DNA of 13,176 nucleotides, from NCBI GenBank assembly GCA_023401045.1, contig JAEXEM010000165.1, forward strand, positions 1-13,176, read 5' to 3'. Source of the DNA: Actinomycetes bacterium (GTDB lineage Bacteria > Actinomycetota > Actinomycetes > Actinomycetales > Cellulomonadaceae). A program made the position numbers and the translations under genes. Of the stretch, positions 1 through 5,606 are shown one piece after another (position 1 is the stretch's first letter; each line of letters opens with the position of its first letter). A model generated the notes under the pieces. That model was not told the DNA's origin. It did no database searches and saw only the letters and a program-made list of their open reading frames with translations.

Positions 1-287
1 CCGCGCCGCATGGCGCGCTCGGCACGCGCCCAGCCCCACCACGCGAGCGTCGGTGCGAGCCCGCCGAGCACGACGAGGAGCACGGACGCCGCCAGGCGCA
101 GCCCCGCCTCGATCGGCAGGGAGAGCGCCTCGAGCGCGACGCCGCCGGCGAGCAGGGCGAGGCCCGTGCGGGCCCACGCGAGGAACGTGCGCTCGTTGGC
201 GAGCGAGAACCGGGCGTCCGGCTCGCTGCCGGTGGAGTACACCCACCGCGGGAACCGACGGTCGGGCGCGCTCTGCTCGGGGGCCAT
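1..287 (-). CDS. DUF202 (YidH-like) membrane protein, 3' end outside window
   Basis: A small integral membrane protein of unknown function, truncated by the left edge after 95 codons. The N-terminus carries the DUF202 signature: a D-A-R-F-S-L-A-N-E-R-T-F-L-A-W-A-R-T run at residues 24-41, leading into a hydrophobic helix (about 42-58). A second hydrophobic segment (about 66-87) ends in positively charged residues. DUF202 proteins usually have about 100-130 residues and two to three helices, so little is missing. The ATG at 287 is chosen because the family motif begins about 20 residues later and a -10-like CAGGAT lies exactly 6 bases upstream. It starts 35 bases after the stop of the YggS-like gene on the same strand. 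Family assignment is strong; no biochemical role is known to me. Confidence 0.85.
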   Translation of the reverse strand, partial: MAPEQSAPDRRFPRWVYSTGSEPDARFSLANERTFLAWARTGLALLAGGVALEALSLPIEAGLRLAASVLLVVLGGLAPTLAWWGWARAERAMRR

Positions 288-293
288 GGCCCC

Positions 294-299
294 ATCCTG
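294..299 (-). promoter_or_regulatory. -10-like hexamer of the DUF202 gene
   Basis: CAGGAT on the minus strand, followed by a 6-base spacer (GGGGCC) and the ATG at 287. No Shine-Dalgarno fits, so a leaderless start is likely. No convincing -35 element is visible. Confidence 0.45.
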
Positions 300-322
300 G
301 CAAGGGCACGGGCCGGGACGGC

Positions 323-1069
323 TCAGGCGCCCCCGGCAGGGGCGGGTCGCGCCCCGAAGACGGCCGTCCCCACCCGCACGACCGTCGCCCCCTCGGCGAT
401 CGCGAGCTCGAGGTCGCCGCTCATACCCATCGACAGCCCGGTGGCGTCGGCGGTGCCGGGAGCGCCGCTCGACACCACCTCGTCGCGCACGGCCCGCAGC
501 CGTGCGTACCCGGCCCGCACGACCGCCGCGTCGTCGCTGCGCGCACCGACGGTCATGAAGCCGGCGAGCCGCAGGCCCGGCAGGGTCGCGACCCGATGCG
601 CGAGGGCGGCCGCGTCCTGCGGGGTGACGCCGTGCTTCGTCGACTCGCCCGAGACGTTGACCTGCACCCACACGTCGAGCGGCGCGTCACGGTCGGCGCA
701 GCGCTGCGACAGGCGGTGCGCGAGCGCGTCGTCCGCGACGGACTCGACCGCGTGCGCCCAGCGCAGCGCGGCATTCACCTTGTTCGACTGCAGCGGGCCG
801 ATGACGTGCCACGTCGGGGCGAGGTCGGTGAGCAGGGGCGCCTTGGCGACGAGCTCCTGGACGCGGTTCTCACCCAGCAGCACCGGTGCCGTCCCGGACC
901 CCGCCGCGCGGGCCGCGGCGTCGGCGAGCAGCGCCGCGCGCACGGTCGCCGCGTCCATCGTCTTCGACGCGAGCAGCACGCGGACCTCGTCCGGCCGTCG
1001 GCCTGCCGCCTCGCACGCCGCCCGCACCCGGCGCCGCAGCGCCGCCAGCCGCTCGTCCTCGCCCACCAC
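323..1069 (-). CDS. YggS/PROSC-family PLP-binding protein (PLP homeostasis)
   Basis: A 248-residue cytoplasmic pyridoxal-phosphate-binding protein of the YggS/PLPBP (COG0325) family. These bind PLP without a known catalytic reaction and help maintain vitamin B6 and amino-acid balance. The PLP lysine is K36 in LLASKT. Other family blocks are LLGENRVQEL, WHVIGPLQSNK, VNVSGESTKHG, and near the C-terminus LSMGMSGDLELAIAEGA and VVRVGTAVFG, which form the phosphate site. Length is normal and the fold is complete. The first of two adjacent GTG codons (1069) is chosen because a TAGCGT hexamer lies 7 bases before it. In many actinobacteria this gene sits near cell-division genes (ftsZ, sepF); here it does not. 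It is divergent from yqgE. Confidence 0.93.
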   Translation of the reverse strand: MVGEDERLAALRRRVRAACEAAGRRPDEVRVLLASKTMDAATVRAALLADAAARAAGSGTAPVLLGENRVQELVAKAPLLTDLAPTWHVIGPLQSNKVNAALRWAHAVESVADDALAHRLSQRCADRDAPLDVWVQVNVSGESTKHGVTPQDAAALAHRVATLPGLRLAGFMTVGARSDDAAVVRAGYARLRAVRDEVVSSGAPGTADATGLSMGMSGDLELAIAEGATVVRVGTAVFGARPAPAGGA

Positions 1070-1076
1070 GCGGTGG

Positions 1077-1082
1077 ACGCTA
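1077..1082 (-). promoter_or_regulatory. -10-like hexamer of the YggS-family gene
   Basis: TAGCGT on the minus strand with a 7-base spacer (CCACCGC) to the GTG at 1069. No Shine-Dalgarno is present between them. It is identical to the hexamer before the VIT gene at 6246-6251. Confidence 0.5.
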
Positions 1083-1143
1083 CCCGCCGTCGCACCCGGC
1101 CGTGCCGGCGGCCCGACCTGTGGCGCGCAGGATGAGCCCGATC

Positions 1144-1149
1144 CATGCT
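1144..1149 (+). promoter_or_regulatory. Possible -10 hexamer that would place the yqgE start at 1156
   Basis: CATGCT followed by 6 bases (GGCCCG) and the in-frame GTG at 1156. It matches the window-wide arrangement at positions 2 and 6 but lacks the first T, so it is weak on its own. Confidence 0.3.
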
Positions 1150-1155
1150 GGCCCG

Positions 1156-1707
1156 GTGGAGGGAAGCACCGGACGGCTGCTCGTCGCGACGCCCAGCCTG
1201 CGCGACCAGAGCTTCCGTCGCAGTGTCGTCCTCGTGCTCGAGCACACGCCCGAGGGAGCGCTCGGCGTCGTCCTCGACCAGCCGTTGCCGATGGACGCGA
1301 CCTCGGTCCTCCCGCAGTGGCAGCCGCACCTCAGCGCGCCCGCGCGGCTGTTCCGCGGTGGCCCCGTCGCGGGGGACACCGCCCTCGCGCTCGCGGACCT
1401 CGCGGCGGGCGACCTGCCGCCGGGCCTGCGGGCGCTCGACGGCCGGCTCGGGGTCGTCGACCTCGACGTGCCACCGCCCGTCGTCGTCGACGCCATCCGG
1501 GGGCTGCGCGTGTTCGTCGGGTACGCCGGCTGGTCGGCCGGACAGCTCGACGACGAGATCGCCGCGGGCGGGTGGTTCGTCGTCGACCGCGAGCCGGGCG
1601 ACCCGTTCACCGCCGAGCCGGACGGGCTGTGGCGACGGGTGCTGCGCCGCCAGCCCGGTGACATCGCGCTGCTGTCGACCGCACCGGACGACGTCACCCT
1701 CAACTGA
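1156..1707 (+). CDS. yqgE: YqgE/AlgH family protein
   Basis: A cytoplasmic protein of the YqgE/AlgH (DUF179) family, whose molecular role is unsettled. From the chosen start it has 183 residues, typical of the family. Signatures are G-R-L-L-V-A-T-P near residue 6, F-R-R-S-V-V-L-V-L-E-H (20-30), G-A-L-G-V-V-L-D-Q-P, L-F-R-G-G-P-V, and F-V-G-Y-A-G-W-S-A-G-Q-L-D-D-E-I with G-G-W-F-V later. The start is uncertain: an in-frame ATG at 1132 adds eight residues, but neither codon has a Shine-Dalgarno. The GTG at 1156 puts the conserved block the usual few residues from the N-terminus and has a -10-like CATGCT 6 bases upstream. It stands alone, divergent from the YggS-family gene. Identity is secure; the start is about 60:40. 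Confidence 0.9.
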   Translation: MEGSTGRLLVATPSLRDQSFRRSVVLVLEHTPEGALGVVLDQPLPMDATSVLPQWQPHLSAPARLFRGGPVAGDTALALADLAAGDLPPGLRALDGRLGVVDLDVPPPVVVDAIRGLRVFVGYAGWSAGQLDDEIAAGGWFVVDREPGDPFTAEPDGLWRRVLRRQPGDIALLSTAPDDVTLN

Positions 1708-1769
1708 GAGGGCCGGGAACCGGGGTCGGCTCCGGGAGGTCACCGATGCCCGCGCCCGGCACGCGTGCG

Positions 1770-1775
1770 TACGGT
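1770..1775 (+). promoter_or_regulatory. -10-like hexamer of yccF
   Basis: TACGGT, then a 6-base spacer (GGACGT) and the GTG at 1782. It supports that start over the ATG at 1746. Confidence 0.45.
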
Positions 1776-1781
1776 GGACGT

Positions 1782-2180
1782 GTGAAGACCTTGCTCAACG
1801 TCATCTGGCTCGTGTTCGCCGGGGCGTGGCTGGCGCTCGGCTACGTCGTGGCGGGCATCGTCTGCTGCCTGCTCGTCGTGACGATCCCGTTCGGCATCGC
1901 GTCGTTCCGGATCGCCAGCTACGTGCTGTGGCCGTTCGGCCGCACCATCGTCGACAAGCCGACGGCCGGTGCGTGGTCGACGATCGGCAACGTCATCTGG
2001 GTGCTCGTCGCGGGCATCTGGCTCGCCGCCGGGCACGTCGCGACCGCGATCCCGCTGTTCGTGTCGATCATCGGCATCCCCATGGGCATCGCGAACCTCA
2101 AGCTCATCCCGGTCTCGCTCGTGCCGCTCGGCAAGCAGATCGTCCCGACGGACAGGGCCTTCGCGGCGTACGGGCGGTGA
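1782..2180 (+). CDS. yccF: YccF-domain inner membrane protein
   Basis: A 132-residue membrane protein made of two tandem YccF repeats. Repeat 1 (about 6-57) runs NVIWLVFAGAWLALGY to LWPFGRTIV. Repeat 2 (about 70-121) runs NVIWVLVAGIWLAAGH to LVPLGKQIV. Each has two hydrophobic helices with a conserved I-P-F/M-G-I-A turn, giving four helices in all. No biochemical function is established for the family. The GTG at 1782 is chosen because family proteins begin directly with K-T-L-L-N-V-I-W and TACGGT lies 6 bases upstream. A rival ATG at 1746 adds twelve non-conserved residues but has a good Shine-Dalgarno (GGGAGGT, 1734-1740), so two starts are possible. Its stop overlaps the next gene's start by four bases. 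Confidence 0.88.
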   Translation: MKTLLNVIWLVFAGAWLALGYVVAGIVCCLLVVTIPFGIASFRIASYVLWPFGRTIVDKPTAGAWSTIGNVIWVLVAGIWLAAGHVATAIPLFVSIIGIPMGIANLKLIPVSLVPLGKQIVPTDRAFAAYGR

Positions 2181-2920
2181 GCGCCGCACGACGCGGCCCC
2201 GTGCTCGCCGTGGCCGCGGCGACGCTCCTCGCGGCCTGCGGCGGGGGTGACGAGCGCCCGTCGTCGTCCGCCGACGCGTCGCGCCCGCACGTCGTCGTGG
2301 TGGACGGCGGGGTCGCGACGGACCTGCCCGCGCTGCAGCCGTACGCCGTGCGACAGGTCGGGGGCCGGGTGCACAGCGACCACGGCACCATGATGCTGTC
2401 GGTCGTCCTCGGGCTGACGGGGCAGGACCCGATCGAGCCGGGGAGCGTCGACGTCACGAGCGTCGTGGTCTCCACCGGCGGACGGGAGGACGCCCTCGCC
2501 GAGGCGATCGCGCGCGCGCTCGACGTCGAGCCGGACGTCGTCTCGGTGAGCATGGGGGTGCGGCGCGGCACGCCGGCGCTCGCCGCGGTCGTCGATCGTG
2601 CTCGGGAGGCCGGCGTCGTCGTGGTCGCTGCCGCCGGCAACGTCCGGTTCCTCCCCCCGGACTTCCCGGCCCGCTACGACTCGGTGCTCGCCGTGGGCGC
2701 GCAGGACGCCGAGGGGCAGCTCTGGCCGGGGTCTGCGCAGGACGGCTTCGACGTGGCAGCCATCGGCGTCGATGTCGAGGTGCTGCGTCCGGACGGCGCG
2801 GTGACGCGGGAGACGGGCACCTCGGTGGCAGCCGCCGCCGTCACCCACGACATCCTGCGTCAGCTCGTCGACGGCGTCATCGACGAGGCCGGGGCGTACG
2901 TGGCCGCCGTCCCCGGCTGA
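2177..2920 (+). CDS. Compact subtilisin-like (S8) serine protease lipoprotein
   Basis: A 247-residue predicted surface lipoprotein with a subtilase catalytic domain. After a short positive N-terminus and hydrophobic stretch, the lipobox is L18-A-A-C21, followed by a Gly/Ser/Asp-rich linker. Catalytic motifs appear in S8 order: Asp43 in VVVVDGGV, His69 in HGTMMLSVVLG, S-M-G at 125-127 (substrate-pocket strand), oxyanion Asn155 in VVVAAAGN, and Ser216 in GTSVAAAAVT. Spacings of 26, 86 and 61 residues are close to those of subtilisin. There is no inhibitory prodomain, the usual Pro after GTSxA is absent, and only 31 residues follow the Ser. Its GTG overlaps the yccF stop (GTGA), implying coupling. 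The 3' end overlaps the opposite-strand gene by 61 bases. The substrate is unknown; activity is inferred from intact motifs. Confidence 0.8.
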   Translation: MSAARRGPVLAVAAATLLAACGGGDERPSSSADASRPHVVVVDGGVATDLPALQPYAVRQVGGRVHSDHGTMMLSVVLGLTGQDPIEPGSVDVTSVVVSTGGREDALAEAIARALDVEPDVVSVSMGVRRGTPALAAVVDRAREAGVVVVAAAGNVRFLPPDFPARYDSVLAVGAQDAEGQLWPGSAQDGFDVAAIGVDVEVLRPDGAVTRETGTSVAAAAVTHDILRQLVDGVIDEAGAYVAAVPG

Positions 2921-3516
2921 TCAGGTCCGCGGAGCCGGGCCTCCAGGGAGCGGCCGTGCCTCGTGATCTCGACGCCGGGCAGCGCCGAGAGCAGCTCGGC
3001 CGCGTACCGCTCGGTCATGGCTGGGGTGATGCCCGTGAGCCGGACGGTCATGACCCGCGCAGCCGCGACGTGGTCCGCGAGGTGGGGGGCCAGTGCGGCA
3101 CGCAGGCGCCGGCCGGACCCGTCGCCGACGCGCCGAGCCACATGGTCCGTGAGGCGCAGCACACGGCCGTCCGGGGTGTCCGAGTGCCGCAGCGCGATCA
3201 TCGCGGACCCGTCGGCGGCGACCAGCACGTCGTGGCGGCGGACGAGCAGGAGCGCCGCGCCGAGGACGACCAGCGCGTGCCCCACGACGACGGACGGCAC
3301 GACGAGCAGGGTCACCCACGGGGCGCGGCCGGGCGAGAGGTACTGCTCGACGACCGCGAGGAGGGTGAGCCCGCCGGTCACCGTCACCCAGAACGATGCG
3401 CGGCGCGCGCTGTCGAGCACCGTCCAGTGCAGGGCGCGCCAGACCTCGGGCGTCGACGCCGGCCGTGCCACGGCGGCCGGAGGCGCGATCGGGAGACGGG
3501 GCGGGCGGGAGGTCAC
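2860..3516 (-). CDS. Hypothetical two-helix membrane protein
   Basis: A 218-residue protein I do not recognise. A Pro/Ala-rich N-terminus (about 1-25) precedes two adjacent hydrophobic segments, about 42-60 (FWVTVTGGLTLLAVVEQYL) and 67-92 (W-V-T-L-L-V-V-P onward), joined by a short S-P-G-R-A-P turn. A soluble domain of about 125 residues follows, mostly alpha/beta in appearance and rich in Arg, possibly cytoplasmic. The GTG at 3516 overlaps the upstream stop by four bases (GTGA), so it is probably translated by coupling with the acidic protein before it. The last 61 bases are antisense to the end of the subtilase gene, an unusual convergent overlap. In context it could be a membrane partner or immunity protein for the toxin-like gene upstream; this is speculation. 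Confidence 0.72.
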   Translation of the reverse strand: MTSRPPRLPIAPPAAVARPASTPEVWRALHWTVLDSARRASFWVTVTGGLTLLAVVEQYLSPGRAPWVTLLVVPSVVVGHALVVLGAALLLVRRHDVLVAADGSAMIALRHSDTPDGRVLRLTDHVARRVGDGSGRRLRAALAPHLADHVAAARVMTVRLTGITPAMTERYAAELLSALPGVEITRHGRSLEARLRGPDQPGTAATYAPASSMTPSTS

Positions 3517-4058
3517 AGCGGGTCCGCCTGCTGCTCCCCACGTCCGGCGGACGCCAGCGCTCGTGCGAACAGGGCGCCGTCGACAGGCCCGGGGTCGCGA
3601 GGGAGCACCCCGCTCGCCGCCCAGAGCGACTCGCGGAGCCACTGGCCGGCACCGTGCACCCGGAACCCGCCGACCCGGGTCACGTCGTCCGCGCGGCTCT
3701 CGACGATGACGACGACGGTGCGCAGCGTCGCCAGCTCGTGGGCGAGCGTCGTCCATGCGGCGTTCTCGGGCCCGTACTCGTCGGGGTCGAAGGTCTCGTC
3801 GGGATCCTCGGTGAAGTTGGCCCGCTCCTCGGAGGTCGCCCGCTCCTGCAGCAGGGTCGGCGCGTCGATCCGGAACGACGCGACGACGAGGCCCGCGTCG
3901 ACGAACTCGTCGTAGAGGCTGTCGCGGTGCTCGTCGAGATCCGCGGGCGTCGCGCCCCACGACCTGAGCAGGGCCGTCACCTCGTCGATCGTCTCGGCGC
4001 GCGGCACGTCGTAGTGGCGTCGTGCGTCCTCGAGCAGGGCAGCTGTCGCGTCGGGCAT
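3513..4058 (-). CDS. Hypothetical acidic cytoplasmic protein
   Basis: A 181-residue protein with no signal peptide or membrane segment, which I do not recognise. The first half is helical and acidic (runs such as ATPADLDEHRDSLYDEF). The middle holds a markedly acidic, Asp/Glu/Pro-rich stretch (ERANFTEDPDETFDPDEYG). A hydrophobic strand (LRTVVVIVESR) and a Gly/Trp-containing segment follow. The start is well defined: the ATG at 4058 has a strong Shine-Dalgarno AGGAGGT (4064-4070) five bases upstream, so the longer in-frame ATG at 4112 is rejected. It lies 69 bases after the toxin-like gene and overlaps the membrane protein gene by four bases. Its acidity and position would suit an immunity or chaperone protein for the toxin-like product, but no motif shows this. 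Confidence 0.72.
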   Translation of the reverse strand: MPDATAALLEDARRHYDVPRAETIDEVTALLRSWGATPADLDEHRDSLYDEFVDAGLVVASFRIDAPTLLQERATSEERANFTEDPDETFDPDEYGPENAAWTTLAHELATLRTVVVIVESRADDVTRVGGFRVHGAGQWLRESLWAASGVLPRDPGPVDGALFARALASAGRGEQQADPL

Positions 4059-4089
4059 CGCCGACCTCCTGGCGTGCGGCGGGGGCGGT

Positions 4090-4110
4090 GCCCGGCGAGC
4101 GCGCCGGGGC
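4090..4110 (-). other. GC-rich inverted repeat between the toxin-like gene and its follower
   Basis: GCCCGGCG (4090-4097) and CGCCGGGGC (4102-4110) can form a hairpin of about 8 pairs with one bulged G and a 4-base loop. There is no U tract on the minus strand side, so it may attenuate, process or stabilise the transcript rather than terminate it. Confidence 0.35.
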
Positions 4111-4127
4111 ACCGCACCGGGTGGGTG

Positions 4128-4976
4128 CTACGCGGGGGAACCGTAGAACGAGTGCATGTTGGGGCTGTGGCGGAACGGGTGGTAGTGCCACAGGTAACCC
4201 GCGCCGTGCTTCTCCGCGCCGACCGGCACGCCGCTGGGGTTGAGGTCCTTGGCCAGCTGCTTCGCCTTCGTCGCGGAGATCGCCCAGACGTCGCCACCGC
4301 CACGGCCACGCGTGAGCGCCTGCGACTTCGTCAGGCCCGTCGGGCTGATGTAGACGCTCCCACCGTTGCGGACCGCCGTGTAGTAGTCCCGCTTGTTGCT
4401 CGAGGAGCGTCGGTTGTTGTCCTCGATGATGCGGGCGACCGCCTTGCCCGCCTCGAGGGCGAGCACGCCGCCGATGACGATGGCCGCACCGATGGCGAGG
4501 TAGTAGAGGGCGGTCGACAGCGACACGGCGGCGAACGCGACGGGGATGACGAACGCGACCGACTCCGTCGGGACGGCGCTGTCGTAGTGGAAGGTCTCGC
4601 CGGTCTCCGGGTTCGTCAGCTCGAAGACCGTACGCTCCGGCGTCGACGTCGTGATGGCAACCTCGAACGTCGTCGTGACGACCCGGCCGTCGACGTCGTC
4701 CGTGACGGTGTAGCTGCCCGAGGCCGTGCCGGGGTCGAGCTCCAGGTCGAAGGCGAACGGGTCGGCAGGGCTCTCGGCCTCGGCCACGACCTCGACCGAG
4801 TCGACGTCGACGACGACCTCCTCGACGACGAGGCCTTCGTTCTCGAGGCCCGCGACGACGACGGTCTCCGCCGGGTCCGTCGTGACGGCAGGTGCGGCCG
4901 TCGCGCTGGGGATGAGCGAGACGCTCGCGACGGTGAGAGCGGCCGCGGTGAGGACCGCGGTCAGGGTTCTGCGCAC
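4128..4976 (-). CDS. Secreted/membrane protein with toxin-like C-terminal domain (SAR2788-like)
   Basis: A 282-residue exported protein. A signal peptide spans about 1-28 with a likely cut after SATAA. Residues 29-137 form an acidic, Val/Thr-rich region resembling beta structure, including TNPETGETFHYD. A long hydrophobic region (about 140-175) could cross the membrane once or twice. After a basic, Asn/Ser-rich linker (EDNNRRSSSNKRD) comes a C-terminal domain of about 85 residues: YYTAVRNGGSVYISPTGLT, G-G-G-D-V-W-A (226-232), then WHYHP (263-267), H270 and HSFYG (275-279). From memory, the HYH...HSFYG ending and the domain order resemble the SAR2788-type putative toxins of Firmicutes; this needs a profile search. 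The GTG at 4976 has a Shine-Dalgarno (GGAAAGGGA, about 7 bases away). Two genes follow on the same strand. The toxin role is inference. Confidence 0.72.
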   Translation of the reverse strand: MRRTLTAVLTAAALTVASVSLIPSATAAPAVTTDPAETVVVAGLENEGLVVEEVVVDVDSVEVVAEAESPADPFAFDLELDPGTASGSYTVTDDVDGRVVTTTFEVAITTSTPERTVFELTNPETGETFHYDSAVPTESVAFVIPVAFAAVSLSTALYYLAIGAAIVIGGVLALEAGKAVARIIEDNNRRSSSNKRDYYTAVRNGGSVYISPTGLTKSQALTRGRGGGDVWAISATKAKQLAKDLNPSGVPVGAEKHGAGYLWHYHPFRHSPNMHSFYGSPA

Positions 4977-4995
4977 GGGGTTCCCTTTCCAGTTG

Positions 4996-5011
4996 CCCAG
5001 GTCGACCTGGG
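4996..5011 (-). promoter_or_regulatory. Perfect 16-bp palindrome just upstream of the toxin-like gene's Shine-Dalgarno
   Basis: CCCAGGTCGACCTGGG is self-complementary with no mismatch. It lies about 7 bases upstream of the Shine-Dalgarno of the gene starting at 4976. It could be an operator for a dimeric protein or a leader hairpin affecting ribosome access. It shares CCAGGT/ACCTGG half-sites with the palindrome before the Phd/VapC pair. Confidence 0.5.
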
Positions 5012-5019
5012 GCAGGAGG

Positions 5020-5039
5020 CGATCGGAGAGGACCGATCG
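5020..5039 (-). promoter_or_regulatory. Inverted repeat in the leader of the toxin-like gene
   Basis: CGATCGG (5020-5026) and CCGATCG (5033-5039) flank a 6-base loop. If TAGTTT (5046-5051) is the -10 element, transcription would begin almost at this repeat, giving a 5'-terminal stem-loop. It could equally be a repressor site just downstream of the promoter. Confidence 0.45.
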
Positions 5040-5045
5040 GCGCGC

Positions 5046-5051
5046 AAACTA
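5046..5051 (-). promoter_or_regulatory. Candidate -10 of the toxin-like gene
   Basis: TAGTTT on the minus strand in the most AT-rich part of the 100-base gap. It predicts a leader of roughly 60 bases containing both inverted repeats and the Shine-Dalgarno. No good -35 is seen at 16-18 bases. Confidence 0.3.
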
Positions 5052-5061
5052 CCTCATAACG

Positions 5062-5077
5062 GACACCCGGTGGTGTC
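5062..5077 (-). terminator. Small hairpin at the end of the YbaK-family gene
   Basis: GACACC (5062-5067) and GGTGTC (5072-5077) pair across a 4-base loop and overlap the first base of the stop codon region. On the minus strand a mixed T-containing stretch (GTTATGAGGTAGTTT) follows. It is a weak terminator candidate without a proper U run. Confidence 0.35.
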
Positions 5078-5571
5078 TACTCCCGCCCGACGTTCGCGAC
5101 GGTCGCGTCCGTGAGCCGGACGAGGTCGTCGGGCGTGAGCTCGACGTCGAGCCCGCGGCGCCCTCCGGAGACGAGCACGGTGTCGAAGAGCCACACGGTC
5201 TCGTCGACGACGGTGCGCAGGCGCGTGCGCTGGCCCAGCGGCGAGATGCCGCCGACGACGTAGCCGGTCGCGCGCTCGGCGACGTGCGGGTCCGCCATGA
5301 CGGCCCGCTTGGCGCCGACGGCGGCGGCCAGCGCCTTGAGGTCGAGCCGGCCGGTGACGGGCACGACGGCGACGGTGAGCGTGCCGTCGACGTCGGCGAC
5401 GAGCGTCTTGAACATCTGCTCCGGCGGGACGCCGAGGGCGTGCGCCGCCTCCAGCCCGTAGCCCAGGTCGGTCGCCGGGTCGTGCTCGTACGTGTGCGCC
5501 GTGTGCGGCACGCCCGCGTCCACCAGCGCGACGAGCGCCGGGGTGCCGGCGCGCGCTTCTCTCCTCGCCAC
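5077..5571 (-). CDS. ybaK: YbaK/EbsC-family Cys-tRNA(Pro)/aminoacyl-tRNA deacylase
   Basis: A 164-residue cytoplasmic trans-editing enzyme of the YbaK/ProX family. YbaK hydrolyses Cys-tRNA(Pro) mischarged by prolyl-tRNA synthetase. Family features visible are the early T-P-A-L...L-V-D-A-G-V-P-H-T-A-H-T-Y segment, the conserved lysine K55 in MFKTLV (catalytic in YbaK), the strand VAVVPVTGRLDLKALA (68-83), and the glycine loop VVGGISPLGQ (105-114). The C-terminus SGGRRGLDVELTPDDL also fits. Length is normal. The GTG at 5571 is supported by TAGCCT exactly 6 bases upstream and by absence of a Shine-Dalgarno. It lies 35 bases after the VIT gene stop. Family assignment is strong; the exact tRNA substrate is inferred. 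Confidence 0.92.
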   Translation of the reverse strand: MARREARAGTPALVALVDAGVPHTAHTYEHDPATDLGYGLEAAHALGVPPEQMFKTLVADVDGTLTVAVVPVTGRLDLKALAAAVGAKRAVMADPHVAERATGYVVGGISPLGQRTRLRTVVDETVWLFDTVLVSGGRRGLDVELTPDDLVRLTDATVANVGRE

Positions 5572-5577
5572 GGCGAC

Positions 5578-5583
5578 AGGCTA
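5578..5583 (-). promoter_or_regulatory. -10-like hexamer of ybaK
   Basis: TAGCCT followed by 6 bases (GTCGCC) and the GTG at 5571. It suggests its own promoter in the 35-base gap after the VIT gene. Confidence 0.5.
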
Positions 5584-5606
5584 ACGGCGGCGGGTGCCGG
5601 TCCCCG

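Noticed and set aside
4059..4112. An N-terminal extension of the acidic protein from an ATG at 4112
   Set aside because: The extra 18 residues are Arg/Pro-rich, and the strong AGGAGGT directly before the ATG at 4058 decides the start.
3396..5114. A 572-codon plus-strand open frame
   Set aside because: It is antisense to the cassette genes. Its Arg/Asp/Val-rich composition mirrors their codons, and it lacks a promoter or Shine-Dalgarno.
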